Shown here one piece after another: positions 51,139 to 59,031 of a DNA stretch of 64,000 nucleotides. The notes under the pieces were generated by a model. The model saw only the letters and a list, made by a program, of their open reading frames with translations. It made no database searches and had not been told where the DNA came from. This DNA comes from a bacterium. Its GTDB lineage: Bacteria > 4484-113 > JAFGCY01. The stretch spans positions 1 through 64,000 of the forward strand of contig JAFGCY010000100.1 of assembly GCA_016932385.1 (NCBI GenBank). Direction: 5' to 3'. The position numbers and the translations under genes are program-made. Positions within the stretch are counted from its first letter, which is position 1; the number at the start of each line of letters is the position of its first letter.

Positions 51139-52074
51139 TCAGTACAACCAGGCTTCGCCCTGGGGCCGCGTCTTGAAGCGCTTGTGCCCCAGCAGCCACT
51201 GGCTGGGATCCTCGGCGATCACGTCGACGTAGGCCTGGTTGATCCGCTCCAGCAGCTCGACCTGCGCCGCCTCGGGATCCGCCGGCAAGCCCGAGGTATC
51301 GAGCGGCGGACGGATGATGAAGCGATGCCGGCCGGGCGCCAAGCGCCGCGTGTGGACCACTAAAAGCGGGCAGTCGAACTTCAGCGCCAGCACCGCCGGT
51401 CCGGCCACCGTGCTGGCGGGAATGCCGGCGAACCGGGCGAACGTGCCGGTGGTACCGCCGTTCTGATCGGCGAGAAGCCCCAGCACGTTGTTCTCTTTGA
51501 GTGCCCTGAGCAGCGCGCTGTTCAGCCGCTTGCCGCTGTAGATGTTTTTCATGCCGTACTTGGCTCGCCAGGGAAAGGCCAACCGCGTGAAGAACTCGTC
51601 GCTTTGCGGCTTGCCGACGGCGTAGAGCTGGTGGATGTGCGTCGTGATGTACGCGCCGGCCAGATCCCAGTTCCCGTAATGCATCGCCAGGCCGATCGCG
51701 CCGCGGCCCTGCTCCAGGGCCTTTTTCAGGTACTCGACGCCCTCGGTCTCGACGACCATCGCCAGCCCCTCGTCCACCGGGCGCGTGCCCATCCGCACGA
51801 ACTCGATCACATACCACCCGAGGTGCCGGGCCGCGTCAAGCCCGATCGCCAACCGTTTAGCCGGTGTGTAGCGCTCGCCGAAGACCAGCTCCAGGTTGCG
51901 CGTCGCGGTGTGCCGCCACTGCGGATTGAGGCGCCAGATGAACGCGGCCAGGCCCGCGCCGAAGCCGTAGGCCGCGTTGGCCGGCAGCAGCCGCACGATG
52001 CCGAGCAGCAGCAGTGCCGCCGCTCGAAGCGGCAGGTTGCGCAATGTGTAAACCCATTGGGGCACGGTGAGCAT
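51139..52074 (-). CDS. LpxL/HtrB-like lysophospholipid (lipid A-type) acyltransferase
   Basis: A 311-aa inner-membrane acyltransferase of the LpxL/LpxM family, which adds secondary acyl chains to lipid A. One N-terminal hydrophobic segment (~14-32), then the catalytic HX4D motif HYGNWD (His132 and Asp137), then DQNGGTTGTFARFAG with the conserved Gly-rich strand and PLLVVHTRRLAPGRHRF. The start at 52074 was used, because the upstream ATG at 52113 adds 13 residues that overlap the divergent gene's promoter. Family members are found in diderm bacteria, which supports an outer membrane with lipid A or a similar lipid. It shares a ~65-bp gap with the CPBP gene. Confidence 0.9.
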   Translation of the reverse strand: MLTVPQWVYTLRNLPLRAAALLLLGIVRLLPANAAYGFGAGLAAFIWRLNPQWRHTATRNLELVFGERYTPAKRLAIGLDAARHLGWYVIEFVRMGTRPVDEGLAMVVETEGVEYLKKALEQGRGAIGLAMHYGNWDLAGAYITTHIHQLYAVGKPQSDEFFTRLAFPWRAKYGMKNIYSGKRLNSALLRALKENNVLGLLADQNGGTTGTFARFAGIPASTVAGPAVLALKFDCPLLVVHTRRLAPGRHRFIIRPPLDTSGLPADPEAAQVELLERINQAYVDVIAEDPSQWLLGHKRFKTRPQGEAWLY

Positions 52075-52102
52075 TGTAGCGAATACCGGCCCTCGCGCGC
52101 AC

Positions 52103-52132
52103 GTGACCGCCACCCCGGCGGCAGGCTATACT
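52103..52132 (+). promoter_or_regulatory. Candidate leaderless promoter for the CPBP protease gene
   Basis: GTGACC (52103-52108, 4/6), 18-bp spacer, TATACT (52127-52132, 5/6). The first base of the transcript would be at about 52139, the A of the ATG. No ribosome site precedes this start. Confidence 0.5.
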
Positions 52133-52138
52133 GCCCGT

Positions 52139-52876
52139 ATGGCAAACCGGCAGCCCTGGCAGAAGCACCCGCTGACCCAGCTGGCGGCCGTGCTGTTCGG
52201 CATCGTGCCGATCTACGTGCTCGTGACCTGGAGCAACTTCGCCAGCCAGTCCGCGGACGGCTTCGCGATGCCTGACCTGACGGGCACCGTGTTCAACCTG
52301 GTGCTCCTTGTCGGCGGCTTCGGCGGCCTGCTGATCCTGCTGCTGTATTTGCTCTGCGGCCAGCGGCTGGCCGACCTCGACCTCAAGCCCGGCGCGATCC
52401 TGACCGACATCATCGACGGCGGCTGGCTGGCCCTGCTGCTGGTGATCTCGCAGATGGCCTTTTTGCTCTTGATGTCGGCGTACTTCCAGGTCGACACGCC
52501 CGCGGCCAATGCCGCCATCGCCCACGAGCTGGCCGCCGATCCCCTGCTCAAGCTGATCTGGCTGGGCCCGGTGGTCTGGCTGCAGGCCGGCCTGTTCGAG
52601 GAGTTCACCCGCGTCTTCACGCTCAGCCGTCTCTGGCAGGTCTGGCCCGGCCGCGGCGAGCGCTACCTGGTGCTGATCGGCTCGGCGCTGTTATTCGGCC
52701 TGGGCCACCTCTACCAGGGGCCGCTGGGCGTCGCCGGCACGGCGCTGATCGGCCTGGTGCTGGGCTGGCACTATCTGGCCCGCGGCCGCGTGATCCCGCT
52801 GATCATCGGCCACGCGCTCTACGACACGGCCGTGCTCCTGATTATGATCTCCGCGGCGGACAGCGGCCTGCTCTGA
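52139..52876 (+). CDS. CPBP-family intramembrane metalloprotease
   Basis: A 245-aa membrane protein with about eight helices, related to type II CAAX prenyl endopeptidases (Rce1/Abi). The three motifs are present: FEEFTR with Glu154, Glu155 and Arg158; FGLGH (His190); and GHALYD (His225 with Asp229). The first motif is EExxR rather than the usual EExxxR, a one-residue difference that may be real in this branch. CPBP proteins cleave proteins within the membrane; bacterial members often work in bacteriocin immunity or protein maturation. The ATG at 52139 is preferred over an upstream one at 52067, which lies in the divergent gene. Substrate unknown. Confidence 0.85.
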   Translation: MANRQPWQKHPLTQLAAVLFGIVPIYVLVTWSNFASQSADGFAMPDLTGTVFNLVLLVGGFGGLLILLLYLLCGQRLADLDLKPGAILTDIIDGGWLALLLVISQMAFLLLMSAYFQVDTPAANAAIAHELAADPLLKLIWLGPVVWLQAGLFEEFTRVFTLSRLWQVWPGRGERYLVLIGSALLFGLGHLYQGPLGVAGTALIGLVLGWHYLARGRVIPLIIGHALYDTAVLLIMISAADSGLL

Positions 52877-52931
52877 CGTGCATAACTTGGATACTGTGCA
52901 CAACCGCCAACAGGTTATTCACCAACAATGC

Positions 52932-52937
52932 TATAAT
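52932..52937 (+). promoter_or_regulatory. -10 element for the barrel/cytochrome operon
   Basis: Perfect TATAAT, 46 nt before the ATG at 52983. No convincing -35 at the expected distance. A ribosome site AGGAAGGTGG precedes the ATG. Confidence 0.4.
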
Positions 52938-52982
52938 TAATCCACGGCGCGGGGCAAATTGCGCCGTTCGAGGAAGGTGGAA

Positions 52983-54521
52983 ATGAAGGTAGCGTGGCGG
53001 CTATTCCTATTCCCGCTCGTGCTGAGCGCACTCTGCAGTATTACTCCGGCCTGGGCCGCGCCTGAGCGCCTCAGTGACGACGTGCCGGATGCCGTGCCCG
53101 ACCAGCCGCACAGCTGGAGTTTCGGCTACAGCTATGAAGCGCTGAACCTTGAGGGGCCGCTCAACAACGACAACGTGGCCCATGACTATTTCAAGCTGCG
53201 TTATACTTTCAATCCGAAGACGGCCGTGACCATCCGCTACGGCAACCACCACCTCAACAACGGCCTGGCCCTGTCCAATCCGCTGTTCGACAATTGCGAC
53301 AGCGCCGAATCGTTTTCCTTCGACCTCAATCTGAACCTGCTGAACGTGGCAGCCAAGCAGGAAAACCCCGACGAGAACCAGGCGTTCGAGGCGGGCAGCG
53401 CCTTCGGCGTCGGCGTCAGCGGCAGCCTGTTCCAGATGGACATGGGCGACCTGAACAGCGACGACAGCCTGCTCAGGGCCTACCTGGTCTATACCACCGA
53501 CCTCTCGCCCGAGCTGCGCGCGCATACGATCTTCGCCACCTCGCGGCTGTCCGGCGACAGCGCCTCCGGTTCGATGAACCGCATCGGCGCCGGCCTGGAC
53601 TACACGCTGATCGACGGCCGGCACCCGCTGGTGCTGATGGCCAACGGCGTGCTCGACGTCTACAACTTCCGTCAGCCGGATTTCAACACGAGCCGGATCA
53701 GCCGGTTCGACGTGGGCCTGCGCTATCGCGTCGCCGAGGACTGGTACGCCTCGCTGGGTTACACCACGGTCAACGACAGCGAAAACGACGCCAGCGGCAG
53801 CGGCATCTTCGCCAGCGTGCAGTTCGTCGACGAGCCGACGCCCTGCGTGGAGTGCGTACCGCTGGAAATTCCGCCGGAGGAAACCCCCGCGCCCGCTGAG
53901 CAGGCCAACCTGCCGCCCGCCGAGCCGGCCCCGAGCAACGTGATCCTCAGCCAGCCGCTGCTGGCCGATACGGGAGAGGCCGAGGCTGAACCGGCGCCGG
54001 AGCCGGAACCGGAAGCGGAGCCGGAAACGAAGGAACCCGCCACGGTCGAGGATGACGACGCGGCAGCGGAAGAACCCGCGGTAACCGAAGATGACGGTAA
54101 GGCAACAGAGGAGTCCGCGGCCGCCGAAGACGAAACGACGCTACTGGACGACACCGAAAAGGTGCCGGCCTCCGCGCCCGGGGACGAGGAGCCCCTGGGG
54201 CCGTCGGGCGTGTTAGTCCCCGACCTGCCCGAGGACGAAGCCGCGCGCCAGGCCAGCGACAACGAGCCCGCGCAGCAGATCGCCACGCAGGTCCCGTCCA
54301 ACCGGCCGCACCATACGCGACCCGAGGATATCATGCTCAGGACGCCGACCGATCCGAACGCCGCCAGCATCGAAGCGCTGATCGACCAGCTGCTGGTGGA
54401 AGATCCGGCGGAAGTGACGCCGGCAGCGGACGAGGCCGCCGAACCGGCGGAATCCGCCGAGGACACTCCGGCGGCCGGCAGCGGCGAGTCGTCAAACACT
54501 TCGGCGGGGACCGATGGCTAG
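52983..54521 (+). CDS. Outer-membrane beta-barrel protein with acidic C-terminal tail, paired with a cytochrome c
   Basis: A 512-aa exported protein. Signal peptide 1-26 (FPLVLSALCSITPAWAAP). Residues ~38-285 are alternating strands, typical of a beta-barrel (SFGYSYEALNLEG, YFKLRYTFNPKTAVTIRYG, SRFDVGLRYRVAEDWYASLGY), about 10-12 strands. Then a Pro-rich linker and a long acidic low-complexity tail (~330-512; many Glu, Ala, Pro). The Cys pair in CVECVPLE (near residue 300) marks the barrel end. The stop overlaps the start of the multiheme cytochrome c by eight bases, so the two are made together. The pair resembles a porin-cytochrome conduit, but the barrel is shorter than MtrB (over 600 aa). 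Confidence 0.78.
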   Translation: MKVAWRLFLFPLVLSALCSITPAWAAPERLSDDVPDAVPDQPHSWSFGYSYEALNLEGPLNNDNVAHDYFKLRYTFNPKTAVTIRYGNHHLNNGLALSNPLFDNCDSAESFSFDLNLNLLNVAAKQENPDENQAFEAGSAFGVGVSGSLFQMDMGDLNSDDSLLRAYLVYTTDLSPELRAHTIFATSRLSGDSASGSMNRIGAGLDYTLIDGRHPLVLMANGVLDVYNFRQPDFNTSRISRFDVGLRYRVAEDWYASLGYTTVNDSENDASGSGIFASVQFVDEPTPCVECVPLEIPPEETPAPAEQANLPPAEPAPSNVILSQPLLADTGEAEAEPAPEPEPEAEPETKEPATVEDDDAAAEEPAVTEDDGKATEESAAAEDETTLLDDTEKVPASAPGDEEPLGPSGVLVPDLPEDEAARQASDNEPAQQIATQVPSNRPHHTRPEDIMLRTPTDPNAASIEALIDQLLVEDPAEVTPAADEAAEPAESAEDTPAAGSGESSNTSAGTDG

Positions 54522-55410
54522 CCAGCGACGCGGCAGCCTGGCCGTGGGCCTGGGGCTGGCCGTTCTCGTGATCTGGCTGGCCGGAGCCGCGACCTGGGCG
54601 GCGCCGGACGCGATCGGCACGATTCCCCAGTCGTCTGCCGCACCGGAACCCACCGCCAGCGCCGCCGACTGGACCGACTGCCGGGCCTGCCACCCGCAGG
54701 CCGGCGCGGACCTGCCCCAGCTGGACGCTTTCCGCCCGGAATCGCTGGGCGCGGGAATCCGCTCCTGCCGGGATTGCCATCAGCCGGGCGAGTTGTTCGG
54801 ACTGGTCTCCGACTGGACGCATCCCGTGCGCCCGCCCGCGCAGCACCTGGACTGCACGTTCTGCCACGAGGCCGTCGCGCACGACGCGGCCGATCCGGCA
54901 CCGCTGCCGCTGGGCGACTACGACGCGGCGGCCTGCTACGAGTGCCACCGCGAGATCGGTTTCAACCTCGGCCAGATGTACTCGCACGGGCGCTATCTCA
55001 ACGTCCACTGCCGCGATTGCCATCCGCCGCACGAGCCACTCCAGGCCGCCCTGCCCCCGCAGCTGGTACCCGGCGAACTGCGCAACTCCTGGCTGAGCAG
55101 CCACGACTGGCGGCGCAGCAACTCGGCCTGCCTGGACTGCCACACCTCGATCAGCATCACGATGTCCCTGACCGAGGGTTTCGTGACGCTCAACGCGCTG
55201 AACTACCATCAGGTGCACGTCATCGGCGGCAACGTGCTCTGCGTGGAATGCCACGACCCGCACGGCTCATACCGCCGGGCCATGCTGCGCGACCGGCTGA
55301 TCACCGGCGAGTATTTCTTCTACACCGACTTGATCGACGGCGCATCCTGCAGCGTCGTCTGCCACGGCATCAACCACGCGGACTGGCCGTACATCAACCG
55401 CGTTTACTGA
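54514..55410 (+). CDS. Secreted multiheme (probably eight-haem) c-type cytochrome
   Basis: A 298-aa protein with signal peptide (~1-30). Seven CXXCH haem sites: Cys56, Cys85, Cys114, Cys141, Cys166, Cys206 and Cys243, plus one CXXXCH (Cys279 to His284). CVECHDPHGS is a pattern typical of DmsE/MtrA-like multiheme cytochromes. Many additional His (YSHGRY, SHDW, NYHQVH) could act as second haem ligands. Its start lies inside the previous gene (8-nt overlap), pointing to coupled synthesis with the barrel protein. Likely role: electron transfer in the periplasm or across the outer membrane. Partner enzymes and inner-membrane quinol oxidase are not in the window. Confidence 0.93.
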   Translation: MASQRRGSLAVGLGLAVLVIWLAGAATWAAPDAIGTIPQSSAAPEPTASAADWTDCRACHPQAGADLPQLDAFRPESLGAGIRSCRDCHQPGELFGLVSDWTHPVRPPAQHLDCTFCHEAVAHDAADPAPLPLGDYDAAACYECHREIGFNLGQMYSHGRYLNVHCRDCHPPHEPLQAALPPQLVPGELRNSWLSSHDWRRSNSACLDCHTSISITMSLTEGFVTLNALNYHQVHVIGGNVLCVECHDPHGSYRRAMLRDRLITGEYFFYTDLIDGASCSVVCHGINHADWPYINRVY

Positions 55411-55425
55411 CCGGCCGGCCGGCCG

Positions 55426-56808
55426 TCAGTGGAAGATCACCGGATAACGCACGCGGCGGATGCCGGCGGTCACCTCGTTGGTATTCAGCGGCCGCTTATC
55501 GACTTCGTAATGCACCGGCTCGCCCTCGCCGATCCGCAGCTCGCCGTTGGGCAGCAGCAGCCAGGAGACCAGGTTCAGCCCTTCGATGTCGATCAGGGTC
55601 ACCTCGGCCGCGCGCAGGTCCAGCCGGGCGGCCCGCATCCCCGTGCTCTTGTAGTTGGCACCGCGGTTCTCGTAGCGGATCGAATGCTGGCCGGGCGTCA
55701 GGGCCATCGCCAGAATGTAACGCGTGATGATCCGCTCCTCGGTATCGCGGTTGCGGTAGATCTTCTTGGTAAACAGCGAGTCCGCGTCGAAAAAGACATA
55801 GCGATCCACTTCATCGACGATGTCCCAGGAGTTCAGATAAGCCGGCCAGAACACGATCCGCGCCGCGGAGATCTCATTGATGGACAGGCCGTCGATCACC
55901 AGGTTCTTGGTGGCGAACCAGTTCTGATCGATATTGTCATTGATCTCCGTGGTGAATTGGAAGTCCGGCAATTCCGTGTGGTACATCGGGCCGAACCAGG
56001 CGAGATAGCATTCCGGCATCGGCGCCTGGTAGTCGACGCGCTGGGGCTCCGGACCGAAAAACTTGTCGAAATACTCGGCGTCGCAGGTTGAATCCGTGCG
56101 CAGGTTCGACCAGGCCACGTCATACGTGCTGATCAGCAACGGCTTGAAGTAGCCCGACATCAGGGCATAGCCCGTCCGCCCTTGATCGGTTTCCGGCCCG
56201 CCGCCCAGCAGGATGCCGACCACGTCGAAGTTCTCGTCGCAGACCAATCCGCCGGCACTGCCGCCGTCGAAGGGCCCGGCCAGCTCGATCATCATCAACT
56301 CGCTGGCGAAATCCTCCAAGAGAAAACACGACTGGAACTGCCGCGGATAGCCGACGTTGACCACCTTGGTCGGATAGATCACGTTCTCGTTGTAGATGGA
56401 ATGGTGCAAGACATAGACGTTGTCGCCGGCGGCAAGGGCCCGTGAATCGGCCAGGTGGGCGCTGACCAGCTCCGCGCCGGCCACCCCCTCGAGCACCAGC
56501 ACGGCCACATCGGCGCGCGGATCGATGCGGCGGATGCGGCTGACTTCGAATACACCGTAGTCGGCGTGGAAAACCGAAATCGCCACGGCGTCGCTGATGG
56601 CATGGTAACTGGTCAGAACCTGGCCGTTGGGGCTGAACAGGTACCCCGAACAGCGCCGGGTCGATCCGAACTCCGTCGTCACGTTGACCTGGACCACACT
56701 GGCCAGGGCCCGGGCCCGGCCGGCGCGCGGGCCGGCCCAAACTGGGTTCGCGAACAATAAAACGAGGCCAGCCGCCACGATGATCGTCAGCAAAACGGAA
56801 TAGCGCAT
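55426..56808 (-). CDS. Secreted trypsin-like serine protease
   Basis: A 460-aa protein with signal peptide (~1-25). Residues ~35-220 form a trypsin/HtrA-type domain: His69 in LTSYHAIS, Asp100 in DPRADVAVL and Ser184 in DGGSAGGLVCD, all three of the catalytic triad. Residues ~230-460 are beta-rich (DRYVFFDADSLFTKKIYR; GQHSIRYENRGANYKS) with no PDZ domain visible, unlike DegP. The ATG follows GGGAGAAG. It is convergent with the cytochrome gene; their stops are 15 bp apart in a small hairpin (around 55408-55430). The 390-bp gap upstream is AT-rich. Function and substrate unknown. Confidence 0.87.
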   Translation of the reverse strand: MRYSVLLTIIVAAGLVLLFANPVWAGPRAGRARALASVVQVNVTTEFGSTRRCSGYLFSPNGQVLTSYHAISDAVAISVFHADYGVFEVSRIRRIDPRADVAVLVLEGVAGAELVSAHLADSRALAAGDNVYVLHHSIYNENVIYPTKVVNVGYPRQFQSCFLLEDFASELMMIELAGPFDGGSAGGLVCDENFDVVGILLGGGPETDQGRTGYALMSGYFKPLLISTYDVAWSNLRTDSTCDAEYFDKFFGPEPQRVDYQAPMPECYLAWFGPMYHTELPDFQFTTEINDNIDQNWFATKNLVIDGLSINEISAARIVFWPAYLNSWDIVDEVDRYVFFDADSLFTKKIYRNRDTEERIITRYILAMALTPGQHSIRYENRGANYKSTGMRAARLDLRAAEVTLIDIEGLNLVSWLLLPNGELRIGEGEPVHYEVDKRPLNTNEVTAGIRRVRYPVIFH

Positions 56809-57198
56809 TGAACTTCTCCCGAACTTTTATCAGCGACCCTTAACCCAATCATTAAGACATCTATTCTATCAACGATGTTGCAGCAACTTCTATGGCTAAA
56901 CGGCTTTTTCTCAGATATTGAGTCAAATGCGCCTTCCGGCCTTTAGCCGGCAACGTGTGCATAACATTTGTTAACAACGGTTGATTGCGTGAAACAGCGA
57001 ATCCAGCATCATGCGTTTATTAATTGCGTTTCACAAGGCGGTTCGGTAAATTTAGCTTATTAGTACAATGGTCCATTCACCGCTGTGAACACTTATCAAC
57101 GCTTGCATATTTTACCTTGTTGATTTACAATATACTCTTACGCGAGTGATTATCAGCGGAGCGTTTATTGCGCTCAATTTCATCTGAAGGACAGGGGC
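56809..57198. other. AT-rich 390-bp gap between divergent genes
   Basis: No gene found in either strand. It is clearly AT-richer than its surroundings. It contains TATACT (57131-57136), a possible -10 for the DUF885 gene at 57199, though no good -35 is at the right distance. TTATCAACG (57094-57102) resembles a relaxed DnaA box. The region is the likely site of promoters for both divergent genes. Confidence 0.5.
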
Positions 57199-58902
57199 AT
57201 GGCACAGCGGACCGGGGCCAAGTCGACCAAAAAGCCGCCGAAGGATGCCACACCGGCGGCCCAGAAGGAATTTGATCGATTAAGTGCGCGCTACTTCGAC
57301 TGGATAATGCGCCAGTATCCAGGCACCGCCACTTATATGGGAATTCACGATTACGACGATCGTCTGACCAACTACGCGCCCAAGGCACTGGAATCCCGTA
57401 AAGAGAAAGTCAAGGAGTTCTACAACAGCTTCAAGAACATCCCCTCGCGGGGGCTGGACCTCAACAGCAAGCTCGAGCGGCAGTTGATCATCGACAAGCT
57501 GGCCGTGGAGATCGCCTTCGAGAAGAAATGGGCCGCGGAAGAGCGTGACCCGGGCCTGTTTCTGGATGACGGAGTCTATTCATGTTACGCGATCACCGTG
57601 CGCGACTGCGGTGACGCCGAGGAAGCGGCGCAGAAAATGACCGAGCGCCTGCTGGGCATCCCGCGGATGCTCACCCAGGGCAAGAAACTGGTCAATCGGC
57701 CGACAAAAATCAACTGCGACATTGCCATGCTGAGCGGCCAGGGCGCCATCAGCTTTTTCAAGGACACCGTCGCCAAGTTCGCCAAGCGCGTCAAGGCGGC
57801 CAAGACACGCCAGGCCATGCGCGATGCCGCACAGATCGCGGAAAACGCGGTTCAGGACTATCTGGACTGGATCACCGCCGAGATGATCCCGATCGCCACC
57901 GACGAGTTCGCGATCGGCCGCGAGATGTTCGATATGATGCTCAAGAAGAGCCATCAGCTCGACATCGACGCCCAGGACCTGCTCAAACTCGGCAAACGGG
58001 CCTACAAGGAAACGCTCAAGCAGCTGACGACCACTGCGGCGCGGCTGTCCAAGCGCTACAGCTGGGAGCAGCAGGTCGAGATCCTCAAGCGCGACCATCC
58101 GACCAACAGCGAGCTGGTCCAGTATTACGCGGACGAGATGAAACGGGCCAAGCGCTTCGTGATCGAGCGCCGCCTGGTCGATATCCCCGAGGGCGAGAAG
58201 ATCGACGTGGTGCCCACGCCGGAATTCGCCCGTCCAATCATCCCCTACGCCGCTTATATCTCCCCGGCCCCCTACGAGCGCGAACAGCGCGGGATTTTCT
58301 GGGTCACGCCGGTCGACCGCGACAAGTCGCCGGTGGAGATGGAGGAGCAACTGCGCGGCCACAGCGTGCACGGCATCGTGATCACCGCCCTGCACGAGGC
58401 TTACCCCGGCCATCACCTGCAGCTGACCGTCGGCAACCTGCTGAAAAAGCGCCCCCTGCGGATGCTCCTGGGCACCAGCGTGTTCAACGAGGGCTGGGCG
58501 CTGTATTGCGAACAGCTGATGTGGGAGCAGGGCTTCTATGACGACCTGCGTGCCCGCCTGCTGCAACTCAAGGACCAGCTCTGGCGGGTTTGCCGGGTGA
58601 TTCTCGACGTGAACCTGCACGTGGGCGGCTGGTCGTTCGAGCAGGGCGTGGCCTTCCTCGTCGAGAAAGCGATGCTGGAACGCCCGAACGCCGAGGCCGA
58701 AGTCCGGCGCTATTGCCAGACGCCGACCCAGCCCATGAGCTACCTGGTGGGCAAGGAACAGGTCCTGGAAGTGCTCAGCGATTACAAGGCCAAACGCGGG
58801 CCGGCCTTCAACCTGCGGCAGTTCCACAACGAGCTAATCAGCCACGGCAGCCTGCCCGTCAAGCAGCTGCGCCTGCTGATGAACCTGCCGAAGACGAAAT
58901 AA
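57199..58902 (+). CDS. DUF885-family zinc metallopeptidase
   Basis: A 567-aa soluble protein with no signal peptide. The N-terminal ~35 residues are Lys- and Pro-rich. The family landmark is HEAYPGHHLQ (His399, Glu400 and His405), with FNEGWALYCE (Glu431) as the likely third metal ligand: an HExxxxH-like zinc site as in DUF885/gluzincin-type peptidases. FLVEKAMLERPNAEAEVRRY and SYLVGKEQ near the C-terminus also fit DUF885. These proteins cleave small peptides or esters and work in the cytoplasm or periplasm; the substrate is unknown here. ATG follows AGGGG. Confidence 0.88.
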   Translation: MAQRTGAKSTKKPPKDATPAAQKEFDRLSARYFDWIMRQYPGTATYMGIHDYDDRLTNYAPKALESRKEKVKEFYNSFKNIPSRGLDLNSKLERQLIIDKLAVEIAFEKKWAAEERDPGLFLDDGVYSCYAITVRDCGDAEEAAQKMTERLLGIPRMLTQGKKLVNRPTKINCDIAMLSGQGAISFFKDTVAKFAKRVKAAKTRQAMRDAAQIAENAVQDYLDWITAEMIPIATDEFAIGREMFDMMLKKSHQLDIDAQDLLKLGKRAYKETLKQLTTTAARLSKRYSWEQQVEILKRDHPTNSELVQYYADEMKRAKRFVIERRLVDIPEGEKIDVVPTPEFARPIIPYAAYISPAPYEREQRGIFWVTPVDRDKSPVEMEEQLRGHSVHGIVITALHEAYPGHHLQLTVGNLLKKRPLRMLLGTSVFNEGWALYCEQLMWEQGFYDDLRARLLQLKDQLWRVCRVILDVNLHVGGWSFEQGVAFLVEKAMLERPNAEAEVRRYCQTPTQPMSYLVGKEQVLEVLSDYKAKRGPAFNLRQFHNELISHGSLPVKQLRLLMNLPKTK

Positions 58903-58995
58903 CTGCCCGCCGCATCCCGGTGCAGCCATTAACCATGCGCTTACCGCGCCTAGTCCGGCTCAGAAATACTCAAAAAAATATTATTTAATTTCAGT

Positions 58996-59024
58996 TTCAC
59001 ACTAGCCCCAACGCGTGTTAGACT
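58996..59024 (+). promoter_or_regulatory. Candidate leaderless promoter for the 59032 lipoprotein
   Basis: TTCACA (58996-59001, 5/6 to -35), exact 17-bp spacer, TAGACT (59019-59024, 4/6 to -10). The first transcribed base would be 59031 or 59032, the first base of the ATG. No Shine-Dalgarno sequence precedes it. Confidence 0.55.
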
Positions 59025-59031
59025 AAGTATT

